This document shows positions 25,015 to 34,837 of a stretch of 64,000 nucleotides of DNA, one piece after another; position 1 is the stretch's first letter, and every line of letters begins with the position of its first letter. Origin of the DNA: QZLE01 sp033852075 (GTDB lineage: Bacteria; Pseudomonadota; Gammaproteobacteria; QZLD01). The DNA lies in NCBI GenBank assembly GCA_033852075.1, contig JAWSVC010000012.1:1-64000 (forward strand). Reading direction: 5' to 3'. Below the pieces are notes generated by a model. It saw nothing but the letters and a program-made list of their open reading frames with translations. It was not told the DNA's origin and did no database searches. Made by a program: the position numbers and the translations under genes.

Positions 25015-28000
25015 ATGATATTCAGAACTCTTAAAGCGAGGATAATTCTTTCAACGGTATCTGTTGTATTATTATCGTTATCGTTTCTAACTTATTATCA
25101 AGTAGTCGAAGCCAAAAAAAAACTTACAGAACAAATAGAAAAAAAAGCGATATCAGTTACACAAATTACACGTGATTATATAAAGATGAGGCATCAGGAA
25201 CTGCTCAAAAACGGTTCGAAGATGTATTTGTTAAAAAAAGAGTTAATAAAATCAAAAGTAGACGCTATTTATAAAATAATAGAGAGTAATCATAATTTTT
25301 TGATTTCTGACGGAATAAATCTGAATCATGATAGATTTAAGCAACATACTTTTGATGAAATTAAAATTTGGGGTCAGGATAACCAAGAATTATATTTATG
25401 GATAAATGATACTAACAAACTTAGTAATCGGGCGGTTAACCCCGTTATTTATAATTTCCCAAATCGTAATTTGAATTGCACTGATGAAAGTGGAGTTGAA
25501 GTAACTGAATTTGTCAAAATATCACGGAATGTAAATGAAAGCATTTTTACTGAATGCAAAGTTAAGTCCCAACAAAATAATAAAGAAATAAACACCAAAG
25601 AAAATTTAGAGAATAAAGGTACAAGATATATTGTTTATGCAAGAAAGTTTAAGGATTGGAATTGGACTATTGGTATGGCAATTTCTCTTGCAGATATTGA
25701 TCAATCTATCAAAGATGGCACTCAGAATTTAATAAAAGAAATTGCAGAAATACTTAAACCTCAGGAGATTGGTGAAACCGGATATTATTATATTTTTAGA
25801 GGAGATGGCTATATGCCATTTCATCCAACAATTCAGGGTATTAATGCAACCCAATTAAAAAATCCTGAGACTGGAAATAGTATTATTGCCGATTTAAAGG
25901 CAGCGGCTCATTTGCCAGGCAAAGAGCTTAACTATCTTTGGGATAGGCCGGAAGATAAAGGTAATTATATATACAGGAAAAGTAGCTTTATCTCATATTA
26001 TCAGCCGTTAGATTGGTATATAGCAAGCTCCCTTTATTTAGACGATCTTAATACATTTATAGAGCCATTTATTAGTAGGGCATTAACTATATTCATAATA
26101 TTTGTATGTATTACAGTTGTTATTTCGTTGATTATATCAAGAATGGTAACAAAGCCAGTTAGAGATCTTGTTAGTGTGGTGAAGAATACTGACGAGGATG
26201 GAATTCCTTTGGGTGAAATGCCAGAGGCCAAATCAGTAGAAGGAGCTGTGTTAATTGATGCAATTAAAACAATGATTACAGCAGTAAGTCATTCACGGTC
26301 TAATTTAGTTGAAACAGTTAAAAAATTCCGTGGATTGGTAGAATCACTAAGTGATGTTATGTGGGAGTTGGATATACATGGGAAAACTTCATATATTAGT
26401 CCAAAGGTTTTTGATTCTTTGGGTTATACACCGGAAGAGCTTATAGGAAAGCGACTATATGAATTAGTTGAAACGTATGATACTGAAAGATTTAAATTAT
26501 TAATGCAGCAAGTTTATCTTGAACAGCAATCAATAAATAATCTTATAGTTAATTTTAATCATAAAGATAATAGAAGGATAATAATAGAGTTATCAGCTTA
26601 TCCTTATTATGATGAAAATGAAGAATTTTGTGGTGTAAGAGGTATTAGTAGGGATATAACAGATAAGATAAAGCAGGATAGAGAACTAAGAGAAATAGAA
26701 GAAAAATTTAAATTGTTAACAGACCAACTTATTCTTGGAACATTAATTATTCAAAAGGGTAAAATTGTATATTGCAATGATGCAGTGCTTAATATTTTTC
26801 AAGTTACGAAGAATACTATAGAAAGTCTACAGCCATATGAATTATTGAAATTTGTCCATTCTGACGATAAGAATTTTATATCGGATCTATTAAAGCAGAG
26901 AGAGGGAGGTTTTGATGGTTTAACGAATAATGAGTGGAAGATGGTAAATGATAATGGAGAAATAGGCTGGGTTGAAACATGGGCAAAAACAGTATGTCTT
27001 GATGGTGAATCAGCTGATTTTATTCTTATACATGACATATCACAAAAGAAAAAAGCTGAAAATGAAGTACAACAGTTGCGGAATTATCTAATAAATATTA
27101 TTGACTCTATGCCATCAATAGTTATTGGTATAAATCTTGATGGGGAGATAACTCTATGGAATAAGACTGCAGAAACAAGAACAGGAATAAGCTTTGAACA
27201 GGCTAAAGAAAAACATATAAATGATGTAATTCCGGAAATGTCCGAATTAGCTGTAGAGATAGAGCAAAGCATTCAAAAGCAAGAGGCAACAAGATCTAAA
27301 CGCTCGTATATAACAGAAAATAAAAATATTGTAGAAGAGATAACAGTATTTCCTCTGACATCAAAGGGGTTTGAAGGGGCTGTAATTCTGATTGATGATA
27401 TATCTGATAAGGTCAAAATTGAAGAGATGATGATTCAGAATGAAAAAATGCTCTCGATTGCTGGATTAGCAGCCGGCATGGCTCATGAAATAAACAATCC
27501 GCTGGCAGGTATGATGCAAACAGCTAGTGTGCTTGCTAACCGGTTAGTTAAAAGAGTTGATATGTCACCTAATCAGTTAGCAGCGAAATCTTGTGGTACA
27601 ACTGTTGAAACAATTAAGTGTTTTATGGAAGCGCGAGATATTCCGAGAATGCTGGAAAAAATAATTGAATCAGGAAGTAGAGCAGCCTTGATTGTTAATA
27701 ATATGCTCTCCTTTTCAAGGAAAAACAGTGAGTCTATAGCTTCAACCAATATAGAGGATCTTATAGAGACGACTGTAAATCTAGCGCAAACAGATTATAA
27801 CCTGAAAAAACAATATGATTTTAAACAGATAATAATTGAAAGGGAATATCAAAAAGCCCTTCCCTTTTTATACTGTCATCAAGCAAAAATTCAACAGGTT
27901 ATCTTTAATTTGCTTCGTAATAGTGCACAGGCAATGCATGCTGCAAAAATCGATAACCCAAAGATTACAATTCGCGTATATATAACGGATAAAAAAGAAG

Positions 28001-28272
28001 AGATACAAAAACTAAGCATAGAAGTTGAAGATAATGGCCCTGGAATTCCGGAAAAAATACGCAAAAGAATCTTTGAACCCTTTTATACCACCAAACCAGT
28101 TGGAGAAGGGACTGGTTTAGGGTTAAGTGTTTCCTATTATATTATTGTAGACGAGCATGGAGGGGAGATGCGTGTTATCTCTGCAGAAGGCAGAGGGGCA
28201 AAGTTTCAAATATCTTTACCATTGGTGCCAAGAAAAAGCAGTATGTATAACAAAAGCAGAATTAATAGCTAA
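25015..28272 (+). CDS. Membrane sensor histidine kinase with Cache and three PAS domains (paralog 1)
   Basis: This 1085-residue kinase has a first helix at about 9-28 and a periplasmic Cache-type domain whose distal part reads GETGYYYIFRGDGYMPFHP and ends YQPLDWYIASSLY. A second helix spans about 350-372. Three PAS domains follow (about 435-545, 560-685, 690-800). The phospho-acceptor motif is GMAHEINNPLAGMMQT (His about 823), and the HATPase has NLLRNSAQAM (N box), EDNGPGIPE and GTGLGLSVSYYI. The dimerisation domain has an extra segment of about 40 residues with IPRMLEKIIESG, shared with the next two kinases. The ligand is unknown. The start is ATG 25015 with a weak SD. Confidence 0.9.
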   Translation: MIFRTLKARIILSTVSVVLLSLSFLTYYQVVEAKKKLTEQIEKKAISVTQITRDYIKMRHQELLKNGSKMYLLKKELIKSKVDAIYKIIESNHNFLISDGINLNHDRFKQHTFDEIKIWGQDNQELYLWINDTNKLSNRAVNPVIYNFPNRNLNCTDESGVEVTEFVKISRNVNESIFTECKVKSQQNNKEINTKENLENKGTRYIVYARKFKDWNWTIGMAISLADIDQSIKDGTQNLIKEIAEILKPQEIGETGYYYIFRGDGYMPFHPTIQGINATQLKNPETGNSIIADLKAAAHLPGKELNYLWDRPEDKGNYIYRKSSFISYYQPLDWYIASSLYLDDLNTFIEPFISRALTIFIIFVCITVVISLIISRMVTKPVRDLVSVVKNTDEDGIPLGEMPEAKSVEGAVLIDAIKTMITAVSHSRSNLVETVKKFRGLVESLSDVMWELDIHGKTSYISPKVFDSLGYTPEELIGKRLYELVETYDTERFKLLMQQVYLEQQSINNLIVNFNHKDNRRIIIELSAYPYYDENEEFCGVRGISRDITDKIKQDRELREIEEKFKLLTDQLILGTLIIQKGKIVYCNDAVLNIFQVTKNTIESLQPYELLKFVHSDDKNFISDLLKQREGGFDGLTNNEWKMVNDNGEIGWVETWAKTVCLDGESADFILIHDISQKKKAENEVQQLRNYLINIIDSMPSIVIGINLDGEITLWNKTAETRTGISFEQAKEKHINDVIPEMSELAVEIEQSIQKQEATRSKRSYITENKNIVEEITVFPLTSKGFEGAVILIDDISDKVKIEEMMIQNEKMLSIAGLAAGMAHEINNPLAGMMQTASVLANRLVKRVDMSPNQLAAKSCGTTVETIKCFMEARDIPRMLEKIIESGSRAALIVNNMLSFSRKNSESIASTNIEDLIETTVNLAQTDYNLKKQYDFKQIIIEREYQKALPFLYCHQAKIQQVIFNLLRNSAQAMHAAKIDNPKITIRVYITDKKEEIQKLSIEVEDNGPGIPEKIRKRIFEPFYTTKPVGEGTGLGLSVSYYIIVDEHGGEMRVISAEGRGAKFQISLPLVPRKSSMYNKSRINS

Positions 28273-28306
28273 ATAATTAGGCTTTATAAAGGGAGGGCAT
28301 TAAACT

Positions 28307-30691
28307 TTGATAAAATCTACTGTAAAAATTAGGGACTCAATTGCGACACGATTGATGCGGATCGTTTTTGTCTTCTATGTTATTTTTGCAGTTATCATAA
28401 CAGCCATTCATATGGTTATTGAATATAACTATCAAAAGGTTGATGTGAACGACTCACTTATAGAGTTTCAACCATCTATTCAATCAACTATCGCAATGAA
28501 TATCTGGCACATGGATGATATTTCTCTTAGTGAGACAATGCAGAGCATTGTTAAAATTCCTACGATAGTCGGTATAACTATTACTGATGAAAACGATGCG
28601 TTAATTGCAGCGCAAGGTGTTATAGCCGATGTCGATGTTTATGGCTTGGTTGATTTACAGATTGATTTTTTAGGCATAGGAAAACAAAAGTTAAAATCAT
28701 TATCGGCTAAACGATATAGATTGGATGTTTTTAAACATGAATTTCCAATCTTTTATGATCATGGCAGAGATAAAAGAGAGTTAGGAAAGGTTTCTTTGTA
28801 TTCAAGTTCGTCTGTAATTTTTAAAAGAGTAAAGGTTGAGTTTATATTATTAGTGATTAACGCCATATTAAAAATCATAGCCCTGTGGTTTTTCTTTTTA
28901 TACATATCAAATAAGTTACTTAGAAAACCTCTTTCGCTTATAGCCGATACTGCCGAAAAGGTTAATATTAATAATCTTGCCGATGTAAATATATCTCTAA
29001 ACTCGTCTAAAAAAGATGAGCTAAAAGTTATTGAAGAATCATTTAATGGAATGATTAAAAAGTTATCTGATTCATTAACAAAGCAACGAGAGGCTCAGGA
29101 ACAGATAGTTGAACAAAAGAATAGGTTTGAAGCACTGGTGGATAATATACCCGGTGTAACTTATCGGTGTAAATATGATAAAGAAAATACAATGCTTTTT
29201 GTTAGCGATGAAATTTCCAGATTATCTGGTTACTCTGATGAAGAGTTTCTTAATGGGGTTAGAACATATAATTCAATTATATATATTGAAGATACTGCTT
29301 TAGTTGAAAGAACTATTCAAAAGTCATTACACAAAAAGTCCAACTTTGATATTGAGTATCGTATTACTAAAGCAGATGGGGCATTGTGTTGGGTGAATGA
29401 GAGAGGTAAATGTATTCTAGGTACCAATGATAATGTGAAATATATCGATGGGGTAATAGTTGATATTAATGAAAGAAAGTGTGCCGAATTTGAAGTTAGA
29501 AAGTTAAAGAAATATCTTGCAAACATTATTGATTCAATGCCTTCCTCTTTGGTAGGTGTTGATGCTGATATGAAGGTGACGCAGTGGAATAAGACAATTG
29601 CTGATGCAACGGGAGTATCAGAAAAAAATGCATTGGGGCAGGAGTTTCATAAGCTTCTTCCCCACCTTGAGGCTGAGATAGATAAAATTTCCGAAAGTAT
29701 TAAAACTCGGACAATTCTTGCTAATGAAACTCGTAAAAATACTTCAGGTGATACTACCAAATTTGAGGATGTAACTATTTATCCTCTTATCGCAAATGGT
29801 GTTCAGGGAGCAGTAATAAGGATTGATGATGTTACCGATAAGGTACATATAGAAGAGATATTAATTCAAAGCGAAAAGATGTTGTCTGTTGGAGGATTAG
29901 CCGCCGGCTTTGCTCATGAAGTAAATAATCCTCTTGCCGGTATGATGCAAACTATACATGTAATGTCGAATCGGTTAGTGGAAAAACCTGATATGCCTGC
30001 AAACGTAAAAGCAGCAAATGAGGTTGGTACAACAACAGAAATAATAGCCAAATATATGCAATTGCGTGAAATACCGCGAATGATAGACACAATAATCTCA
30101 GCAGGTAATAGAGCTGCCTCAATTATCTCAAATATGCTTAGTTTTGCACGTAAAGGAAATAGTGAAAAAATTCAGGAAAATTTAAATCAATTGATAACAA
30201 ATACTATTGAGCTAGCGGTTACTGATTACAATATAAAAGGTCATTATGATTTTAAAAAGATAAAAATAATAAAAGATTTTTTAAAAGAAGAATTATACGT
30301 ATGTTGTGATAAATCCCAGATACAGCAAGTTTTGCTAAACCTAATGCGTAATTCAGCTCAAGCCATGCATGAAGCTGTAATAAATTCGCCATCCATTACA
30401 TTACGAACAAGCTATGATTCAAATAGCGAAATGGTTTTGATTGAAATCGAAGATAATGGTCCGGGAATGGATGATGAAACGGTTAAAAGGATTTTTGAAC
30501 CATTTTTTACAACAAAATCAGTTGGTGTTGGTACAGGCCTTGGGTTAAGTGTTTCATATTTTATAATAACAGAAAATCATAGTGGTGATATGTATGTGAC
30601 GTCCGAACCAGGAAGAGGCACAAAATTTACAATTAAATTACCTTCTCAATGTTCGCTAGATAAAAAACCGGCATCTCGTCAAAAAAGTTAG
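28307..30691 (+). CDS. Membrane sensor histidine kinase with two PAS domains (paralog 2)
   Basis: This 794-residue kinase has helices at about 17-40 and 178-203. Between them lies a short periplasmic sensor whose IAMNIWHMDDISLSETMQ resembles sensors of the LALWxxD type. A HAMP-like segment, a PAS_3/PAC domain (about 275-390) and a second PAS (about 400-515) follow. The H box is GFAHEVNNPLAGMMQT (His about 537). The HATPase has NLMRNSAQAM, EDNGPGMDDE and GTGLGLSVSYFI. The kinase core is clearly paralogous to those at 25015 and 30799. Translation starts at TTG 28307 with a GGGAGG SD. Confidence 0.9.
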   Translation: MIKSTVKIRDSIATRLMRIVFVFYVIFAVIITAIHMVIEYNYQKVDVNDSLIEFQPSIQSTIAMNIWHMDDISLSETMQSIVKIPTIVGITITDENDALIAAQGVIADVDVYGLVDLQIDFLGIGKQKLKSLSAKRYRLDVFKHEFPIFYDHGRDKRELGKVSLYSSSSVIFKRVKVEFILLVINAILKIIALWFFFLYISNKLLRKPLSLIADTAEKVNINNLADVNISLNSSKKDELKVIEESFNGMIKKLSDSLTKQREAQEQIVEQKNRFEALVDNIPGVTYRCKYDKENTMLFVSDEISRLSGYSDEEFLNGVRTYNSIIYIEDTALVERTIQKSLHKKSNFDIEYRITKADGALCWVNERGKCILGTNDNVKYIDGVIVDINERKCAEFEVRKLKKYLANIIDSMPSSLVGVDADMKVTQWNKTIADATGVSEKNALGQEFHKLLPHLEAEIDKISESIKTRTILANETRKNTSGDTTKFEDVTIYPLIANGVQGAVIRIDDVTDKVHIEEILIQSEKMLSVGGLAAGFAHEVNNPLAGMMQTIHVMSNRLVEKPDMPANVKAANEVGTTTEIIAKYMQLREIPRMIDTIISAGNRAASIISNMLSFARKGNSEKIQENLNQLITNTIELAVTDYNIKGHYDFKKIKIIKDFLKEELYVCCDKSQIQQVLLNLMRNSAQAMHEAVINSPSITLRTSYDSNSEMVLIEIEDNGPGMDDETVKRIFEPFFTTKSVGVGTGLGLSVSYFIITENHSGDMYVTSEPGRGTKFTIKLPSQCSLDKKPASRQKS

Positions 30692-30798
30692 GTGACTGAA
30701 ATGGCTAAAACAGAAGGTTGTCTTCGTATAAAATTAAGAATCACAAATATGAACTAATTGATAGTGAATAGGTAAAACTATAAGGCAGATAGCAATCA

Positions 30799-33069
30799 AT
30801 GAAAACGATATTTAAGGAAACTAGTATAAAAAAATATCTTGGTTTTTCCTTGATGGCGCTTGTTACGCTGCCAATTATTATAATTGGAATAATTGGTATA
30901 ACAATATCATCTTCTGCACTGGAGAAACAAATTATAAACTTTGATCATACTCATATGCATCATATTGAGGGTTTGGTTAAACAACAGCTTAAATCGCCAT
31001 TAAGCGATTTGTTAATTATTTCTAATGCCATTTCTGGTTCTGAAGAAGATGATTTGGATAGTATTCAAAAAGTGATTTCAGCAATACAAGTACAACAAAA
31101 GCATTTATTTAGAGTACAGGTTTCAGATAGTAGAGGTCGTGTTGTTGCTGTAGCTCCTTTTGAAAAAAATATTATTGGGCTTGATGTGTCAGGACATGAT
31201 TACTTTGTTAAATCCCTTAGATCAAATGAGGTGTTTTGGGGGGCATCTTTCTTGCCCGAGGGGGCAAATATCCCTTTAGCTTCAATTACAAAAAGACAAG
31301 ATAATTACATTGTAACCGTTTTCTTATCATTGAAAGAGTTGCCTGTATTTAAATCTTTAGCTAGTAGAAATTATCTAGAAGGTTCTTTAGTTAGTACAAG
31401 GCGGCTAACTATTACTGATCAGGAGGGCACATTCATATATCATCCAGATGCAAAAAAAATTCTAACTCGAAGTTATGATGTTAATTATGTTCCTGATTTA
31501 AAATCCTATAATGGAAAAATTTCTGTTAAGAATAAAATAATAGATGGTGTTGAATATATAGTAAATATTGCATTTATACCTGAAACAAACTGGAAGATCG
31601 CATTATATACTCCACTAAGTGAACTGCGCATACCAATTACCAAACTTATGTTTTTAATAATTGTTATTACAATTATTGTAAGCATTATAGCTTTGATTAT
31701 TTCTATCCATATAAGTAATAGATTTAATGATGCCTTAAATAAATTGATAATAATTAGTGATGCTATTGGTAAAGGGGAATATGAAATTGCTCCTGATGAA
31801 AAAAATCCTTCGCAAACCAAATTTCTTGAGTTCAATCAATTGGCAAGCTCATTTAGATATATGTCAACCAAGGTTAAAGATAGAGAGTATAAAATTACCC
31901 AAGTACAAAGCTATCTTTCAAATATAATGGATTCAATGCCATCAATAATTATTAGCGTGGATCCCAATTTGTTAGTTACACAATGGAATAATGCGGCAGA
32001 AGCAGCTTCTAAGGTTACATTGCAAGAGGTATATGGAAAAAGACTTGTAGATGTATTTCCGCAAATTAAAAGTGATATCTACCTTATCAAAGAAAGTATT
32101 GAAAATAGAAAAGCAGGGTATTTGCGCAAGAAATTCTTAATAGAATCAAAAAATCTTAAGTATCAGGATATTTTTATATATCCGCTTATTGTTGGAGATT
32201 TACATGGTGCGGTAATCCGGATAGATAATGTTACGGAAAAAGTACTAATGGAAGAGATGATGGTTCAAAATGAAAAAATGCTGTCTATAGGTGGATTAGC
32301 AGCAGGTATGGCACATGAAATTAATAATCCTTTAGCAGGAATGATGCAAACTGCTAATGTGATGAGTAATAGACTCGTTGATAAGTTAGATCTTCCTGCG
32401 AATAAACGAGCGGCTGAAGAAGCTGGTACAACAACAGAAGCAATTTATAAGTATATGCAGTCCAGAGATATTCCTCGTATGCTTCATACCATTAAAAAAT
32501 CAGGAAAACATGCTGCAGAAGTTGTGTCTAATATGCTCAACTTTGCTAGGAAGACGGATCATAGTAAATCCATTGTTAGCGTACAGGATTTAATTGAAAA
32601 AACTCTTGAGCTTGCTGTTACTGACTATGATATGAAAAAGGAATATGATTTTAAACAGATAAAGATTGAAAAAGAGTTAAATTCAAGCGCACCTTCTTTA
32701 CTTTGCGAACAAACAAAAATCCAACAGGTTTTATTGAATTTATTACGCAATAGTGCGCAAGCGATGCAAGAAGCATGCATTAAAGACCCGGTTATTTATA
32801 TTAGGTTAAAGACATCTGATGATGGCGAGTTTATCATTATTGAGATAGAAGATAATGGTCCGGGAATGGATGAAGAAATATCAAAAAGAATCTTTGAACC
32901 GTTTTTTACAACGAAAGGTGTTGGCAAAGGTACGGGTCTTGGATTAAGCGTTTCTTATTTCATTATTAAGGAAAATCATGGTGGTGAAATAAGTGTAACA
33001 TCGGAAAAAGGTATAGGAACTAAATTTATAGTATCACTCCCAGTGAAAGGTATTAAAGATGGGCAATAA
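30799..33069 (+). CDS. Membrane sensor histidine kinase with dCache and one PAS domain (paralog 3)
   Basis: This 756-residue kinase has a first helix at about 15-37, a double-Cache periplasmic sensor (about 40-275, with FRVQVSDSRGRVVAVAPF and GTFIYHPDAK), a second helix at about 283-305, a HAMP-like linker and one PAS domain (about 370-485). The H box is GMAHEINNPLAGMMQT (His about 505), followed by the same 40-residue insertion as its paralogs. The HATPase has EDNGPGMDEE and GTGLGLSVSYFI. dCache sensors bind small molecules such as amino acids or carboxylates; the ligand here is unknown. Its end overlaps the lone receiver gene by 11 bases, so that receiver is its likely partner. Confidence 0.91.
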   Translation: MKTIFKETSIKKYLGFSLMALVTLPIIIIGIIGITISSSALEKQIINFDHTHMHHIEGLVKQQLKSPLSDLLIISNAISGSEEDDLDSIQKVISAIQVQQKHLFRVQVSDSRGRVVAVAPFEKNIIGLDVSGHDYFVKSLRSNEVFWGASFLPEGANIPLASITKRQDNYIVTVFLSLKELPVFKSLASRNYLEGSLVSTRRLTITDQEGTFIYHPDAKKILTRSYDVNYVPDLKSYNGKISVKNKIIDGVEYIVNIAFIPETNWKIALYTPLSELRIPITKLMFLIIVITIIVSIIALIISIHISNRFNDALNKLIIISDAIGKGEYEIAPDEKNPSQTKFLEFNQLASSFRYMSTKVKDREYKITQVQSYLSNIMDSMPSIIISVDPNLLVTQWNNAAEAASKVTLQEVYGKRLVDVFPQIKSDIYLIKESIENRKAGYLRKKFLIESKNLKYQDIFIYPLIVGDLHGAVIRIDNVTEKVLMEEMMVQNEKMLSIGGLAAGMAHEINNPLAGMMQTANVMSNRLVDKLDLPANKRAAEEAGTTTEAIYKYMQSRDIPRMLHTIKKSGKHAAEVVSNMLNFARKTDHSKSIVSVQDLIEKTLELAVTDYDMKKEYDFKQIKIEKELNSSAPSLLCEQTKIQQVLLNLLRNSAQAMQEACIKDPVIYIRLKTSDDGEFIIIEIEDNGPGMDEEISKRIFEPFFTTKGVGKGTGLGLSVSYFIIKENHGGEISVTSEKGIGTKFIVSLPVKGIKDGQ

Positions 33070-33445
33070 ATGTAGGAAATTGATAGTAGTAGATGATGAG
33101 GCATTTGTTAGAGATAGTTTTGTTGACTATTTTGAAGATTGCATGTGGCAGGTTGAATTTGCAGAAAAAGAGGAGGATGCCTTAGATATTATACGATCAA
33201 AAGATATTGATTGTGCAATAGTAGATATTAGGATGGGTGGCATGGGTGGAGATCAGTTTATAAGAGAGGCTGATAAGATTAAACAAAATATAGCCTTTGT
33301 TATTTGCACAGGATCTCCTGAATATGAAATGCCGGATGATATTTCAGCCATGAAAAATGTGTCTAATGAGGTGTTTTCTAAGCCAGTTAGTGATCTAGAA
33401 AAGCTTGAAAATACATTAAATGACATTGCAAATAGATTGTCATAG
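33059..33445 (+). CDS. Single-domain response regulator
   Basis: This 128-residue receiver has acidic pair D12-D13 (VVDDEAF), phospho-acceptor D56 in AIVDIRMGG, T/S in CTGSPE and the conserved lysine in VFSKPVS. There is no output domain, so it acts as a phosphate relay or by binding a partner (CheY or Spo0F style). It overlaps paralog 3 by 11 bases, with an AAAGG SD inside the kinase gene, which implies coupling. Confidence 0.92.
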   Translation: MGNKCRKLIVVDDEAFVRDSFVDYFEDCMWQVEFAEKEEDALDIIRSKDIDCAIVDIRMGGMGGDQFIREADKIKQNIAFVICTGSPEYEMPDDISAMKNVSNEVFSKPVSDLEKLENTLNDIANRLS

Positions 33446-33487
33446 TATTTATGGCAGACAAAATAACTATATAGAAACTGGTGTGGT

Positions 33488-34816
33488 ATGAGCGAATCTC
33501 CGATAACAGTACTTGCAATTGATGATGATGATTATATTCGTCAAAGTTATCTAGATTGCCTTGAAGACTATGAATACAAAGTGCTTACTGCTGAAAATGG
33601 TAGAGTTGGTCTTGAAATATTCAATGAAAATAAAGATTTGATAGATATTATAATTGTTGATTTAAGGATGCCAGAAGTTGATGGATTTGAAGTGCTTGCG
33701 CGCGTGAAAGAAACAAAGCCAGAAATGCCCATTATTGTTGTTTCTGGAAATGGAATTATAAAGGAAGCTGTTCAGGCCTTACACCAAGGCGCATGGGATT
33801 ATATTTTAAAGCCAATTGAAGATTTTAGTGTATTGATTCATGCTGTAGATAGTTGTCTTGATAAAGCCAGGTTAATAAGAGAGAACAGAGAATACCAAGA
33901 AAATCTAGAGGTTATGGTTAAAGAGAGGACAGTTGAATTAAATTTAGCAAATGAGGAGCTAACAAAGCACAAATTGCATCTACAAGAGCTTGTTGATGAA
34001 AGAACCTGTGAGCTTAATGAATCCCTTGATAGACTTAATAAAACCAAAGATTGTTTGATTCAATCTGAAAAAATGGCGGCATTAGGTGGTTTAGTAGCAG
34101 GTGTGGCGCATGAGATAAATACTCCTGTTGGTATTGGTGTTACTGCTGCCTCACATTTGAACGGCGAAACAGAAAAATTCTTGAAGGAATATAAAGAAGG
34201 AGAAGTAACCCGTTCAGCATTCGATAACTTTTTAAAAACAGTAACTGAAATATCCAATATGATATTGGTAAATATGAATAGAGCTGCGGATTTGATTCAA
34301 AGTTTCAAGCAGGTTGCTGTTGACCAATCAAGCGATTCACTTCGCGAATTTAATATTAAGAAATATCTTGGTGAGATATTTTCAAGCCTTAATCCAAAAT
34401 TCAAAAATAAAAATATCGAGATTAATATTGATTGTGACGATCAATTAACTATATATAGTTATCCGGGGGCAATTTCTCAAATTATTGCAAACCTCGCATT
34501 AAACTCACTAGTACATGGATTTGAAGATATTACAGATGGAAAAATTACTCTTTCGGTTGTAGTAAGTGGTGAAAACTTAAAATTTATCTATTCAGATTCT
34601 GGAAAAGGTATATCTGATGATAGTCTTTCCAAGATATTTGATCCTTTTTTTACCACTAAAAGGGGTTTTGGCGGGAGCGGTCTTGGATTACATATAGTAT
34701 ATAATTTGGTTGTTCAAACCTTGAGTGGAAGTATAAGTTGTCAATCCCGGATTGGGGAAGGAACGACTTTTATAATACAGATTCCTTATCAAGCACGCCA
34801 AATTATTCAACAATAA
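33488..34816 (+). CDS. Hybrid: receiver plus histidine kinase (cytoplasmic)
   Basis: This 442-residue protein is soluble, with no membrane helix. An N-terminal receiver (1-125; DDDD motif and acceptor in VDLRMPEVDG) is joined by a long coiled coil of about 60 residues to a kinase core. The H box is GVAHEINTPVGIGVTAA with H208. The HATPase has NLALNSLVHGF, SDSGKGISDD and GGSGLGLHIVYNLV. The INTPVG variant of the H box differs from the three upstream paralogs, so it is from another kinase lineage. Input by phosphorylation at the receiver could make it a second stage in a relay with the upstream kinases. Confidence 0.9.
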   Translation: MSESPITVLAIDDDDYIRQSYLDCLEDYEYKVLTAENGRVGLEIFNENKDLIDIIIVDLRMPEVDGFEVLARVKETKPEMPIIVVSGNGIIKEAVQALHQGAWDYILKPIEDFSVLIHAVDSCLDKARLIRENREYQENLEVMVKERTVELNLANEELTKHKLHLQELVDERTCELNESLDRLNKTKDCLIQSEKMAALGGLVAGVAHEINTPVGIGVTAASHLNGETEKFLKEYKEGEVTRSAFDNFLKTVTEISNMILVNMNRAADLIQSFKQVAVDQSSDSLREFNIKKYLGEIFSSLNPKFKNKNIEINIDCDDQLTIYSYPGAISQIIANLALNSLVHGFEDITDGKITLSVVVSGENLKFIYSDSGKGISDDSLSKIFDPFFTTKRGFGGSGLGLHIVYNLVVQTLSGSISCQSRIGEGTTFIIQIPYQARQIIQQ

Positions 34817-34837
34817 TCCACTATAAGGGTAAAAAAA

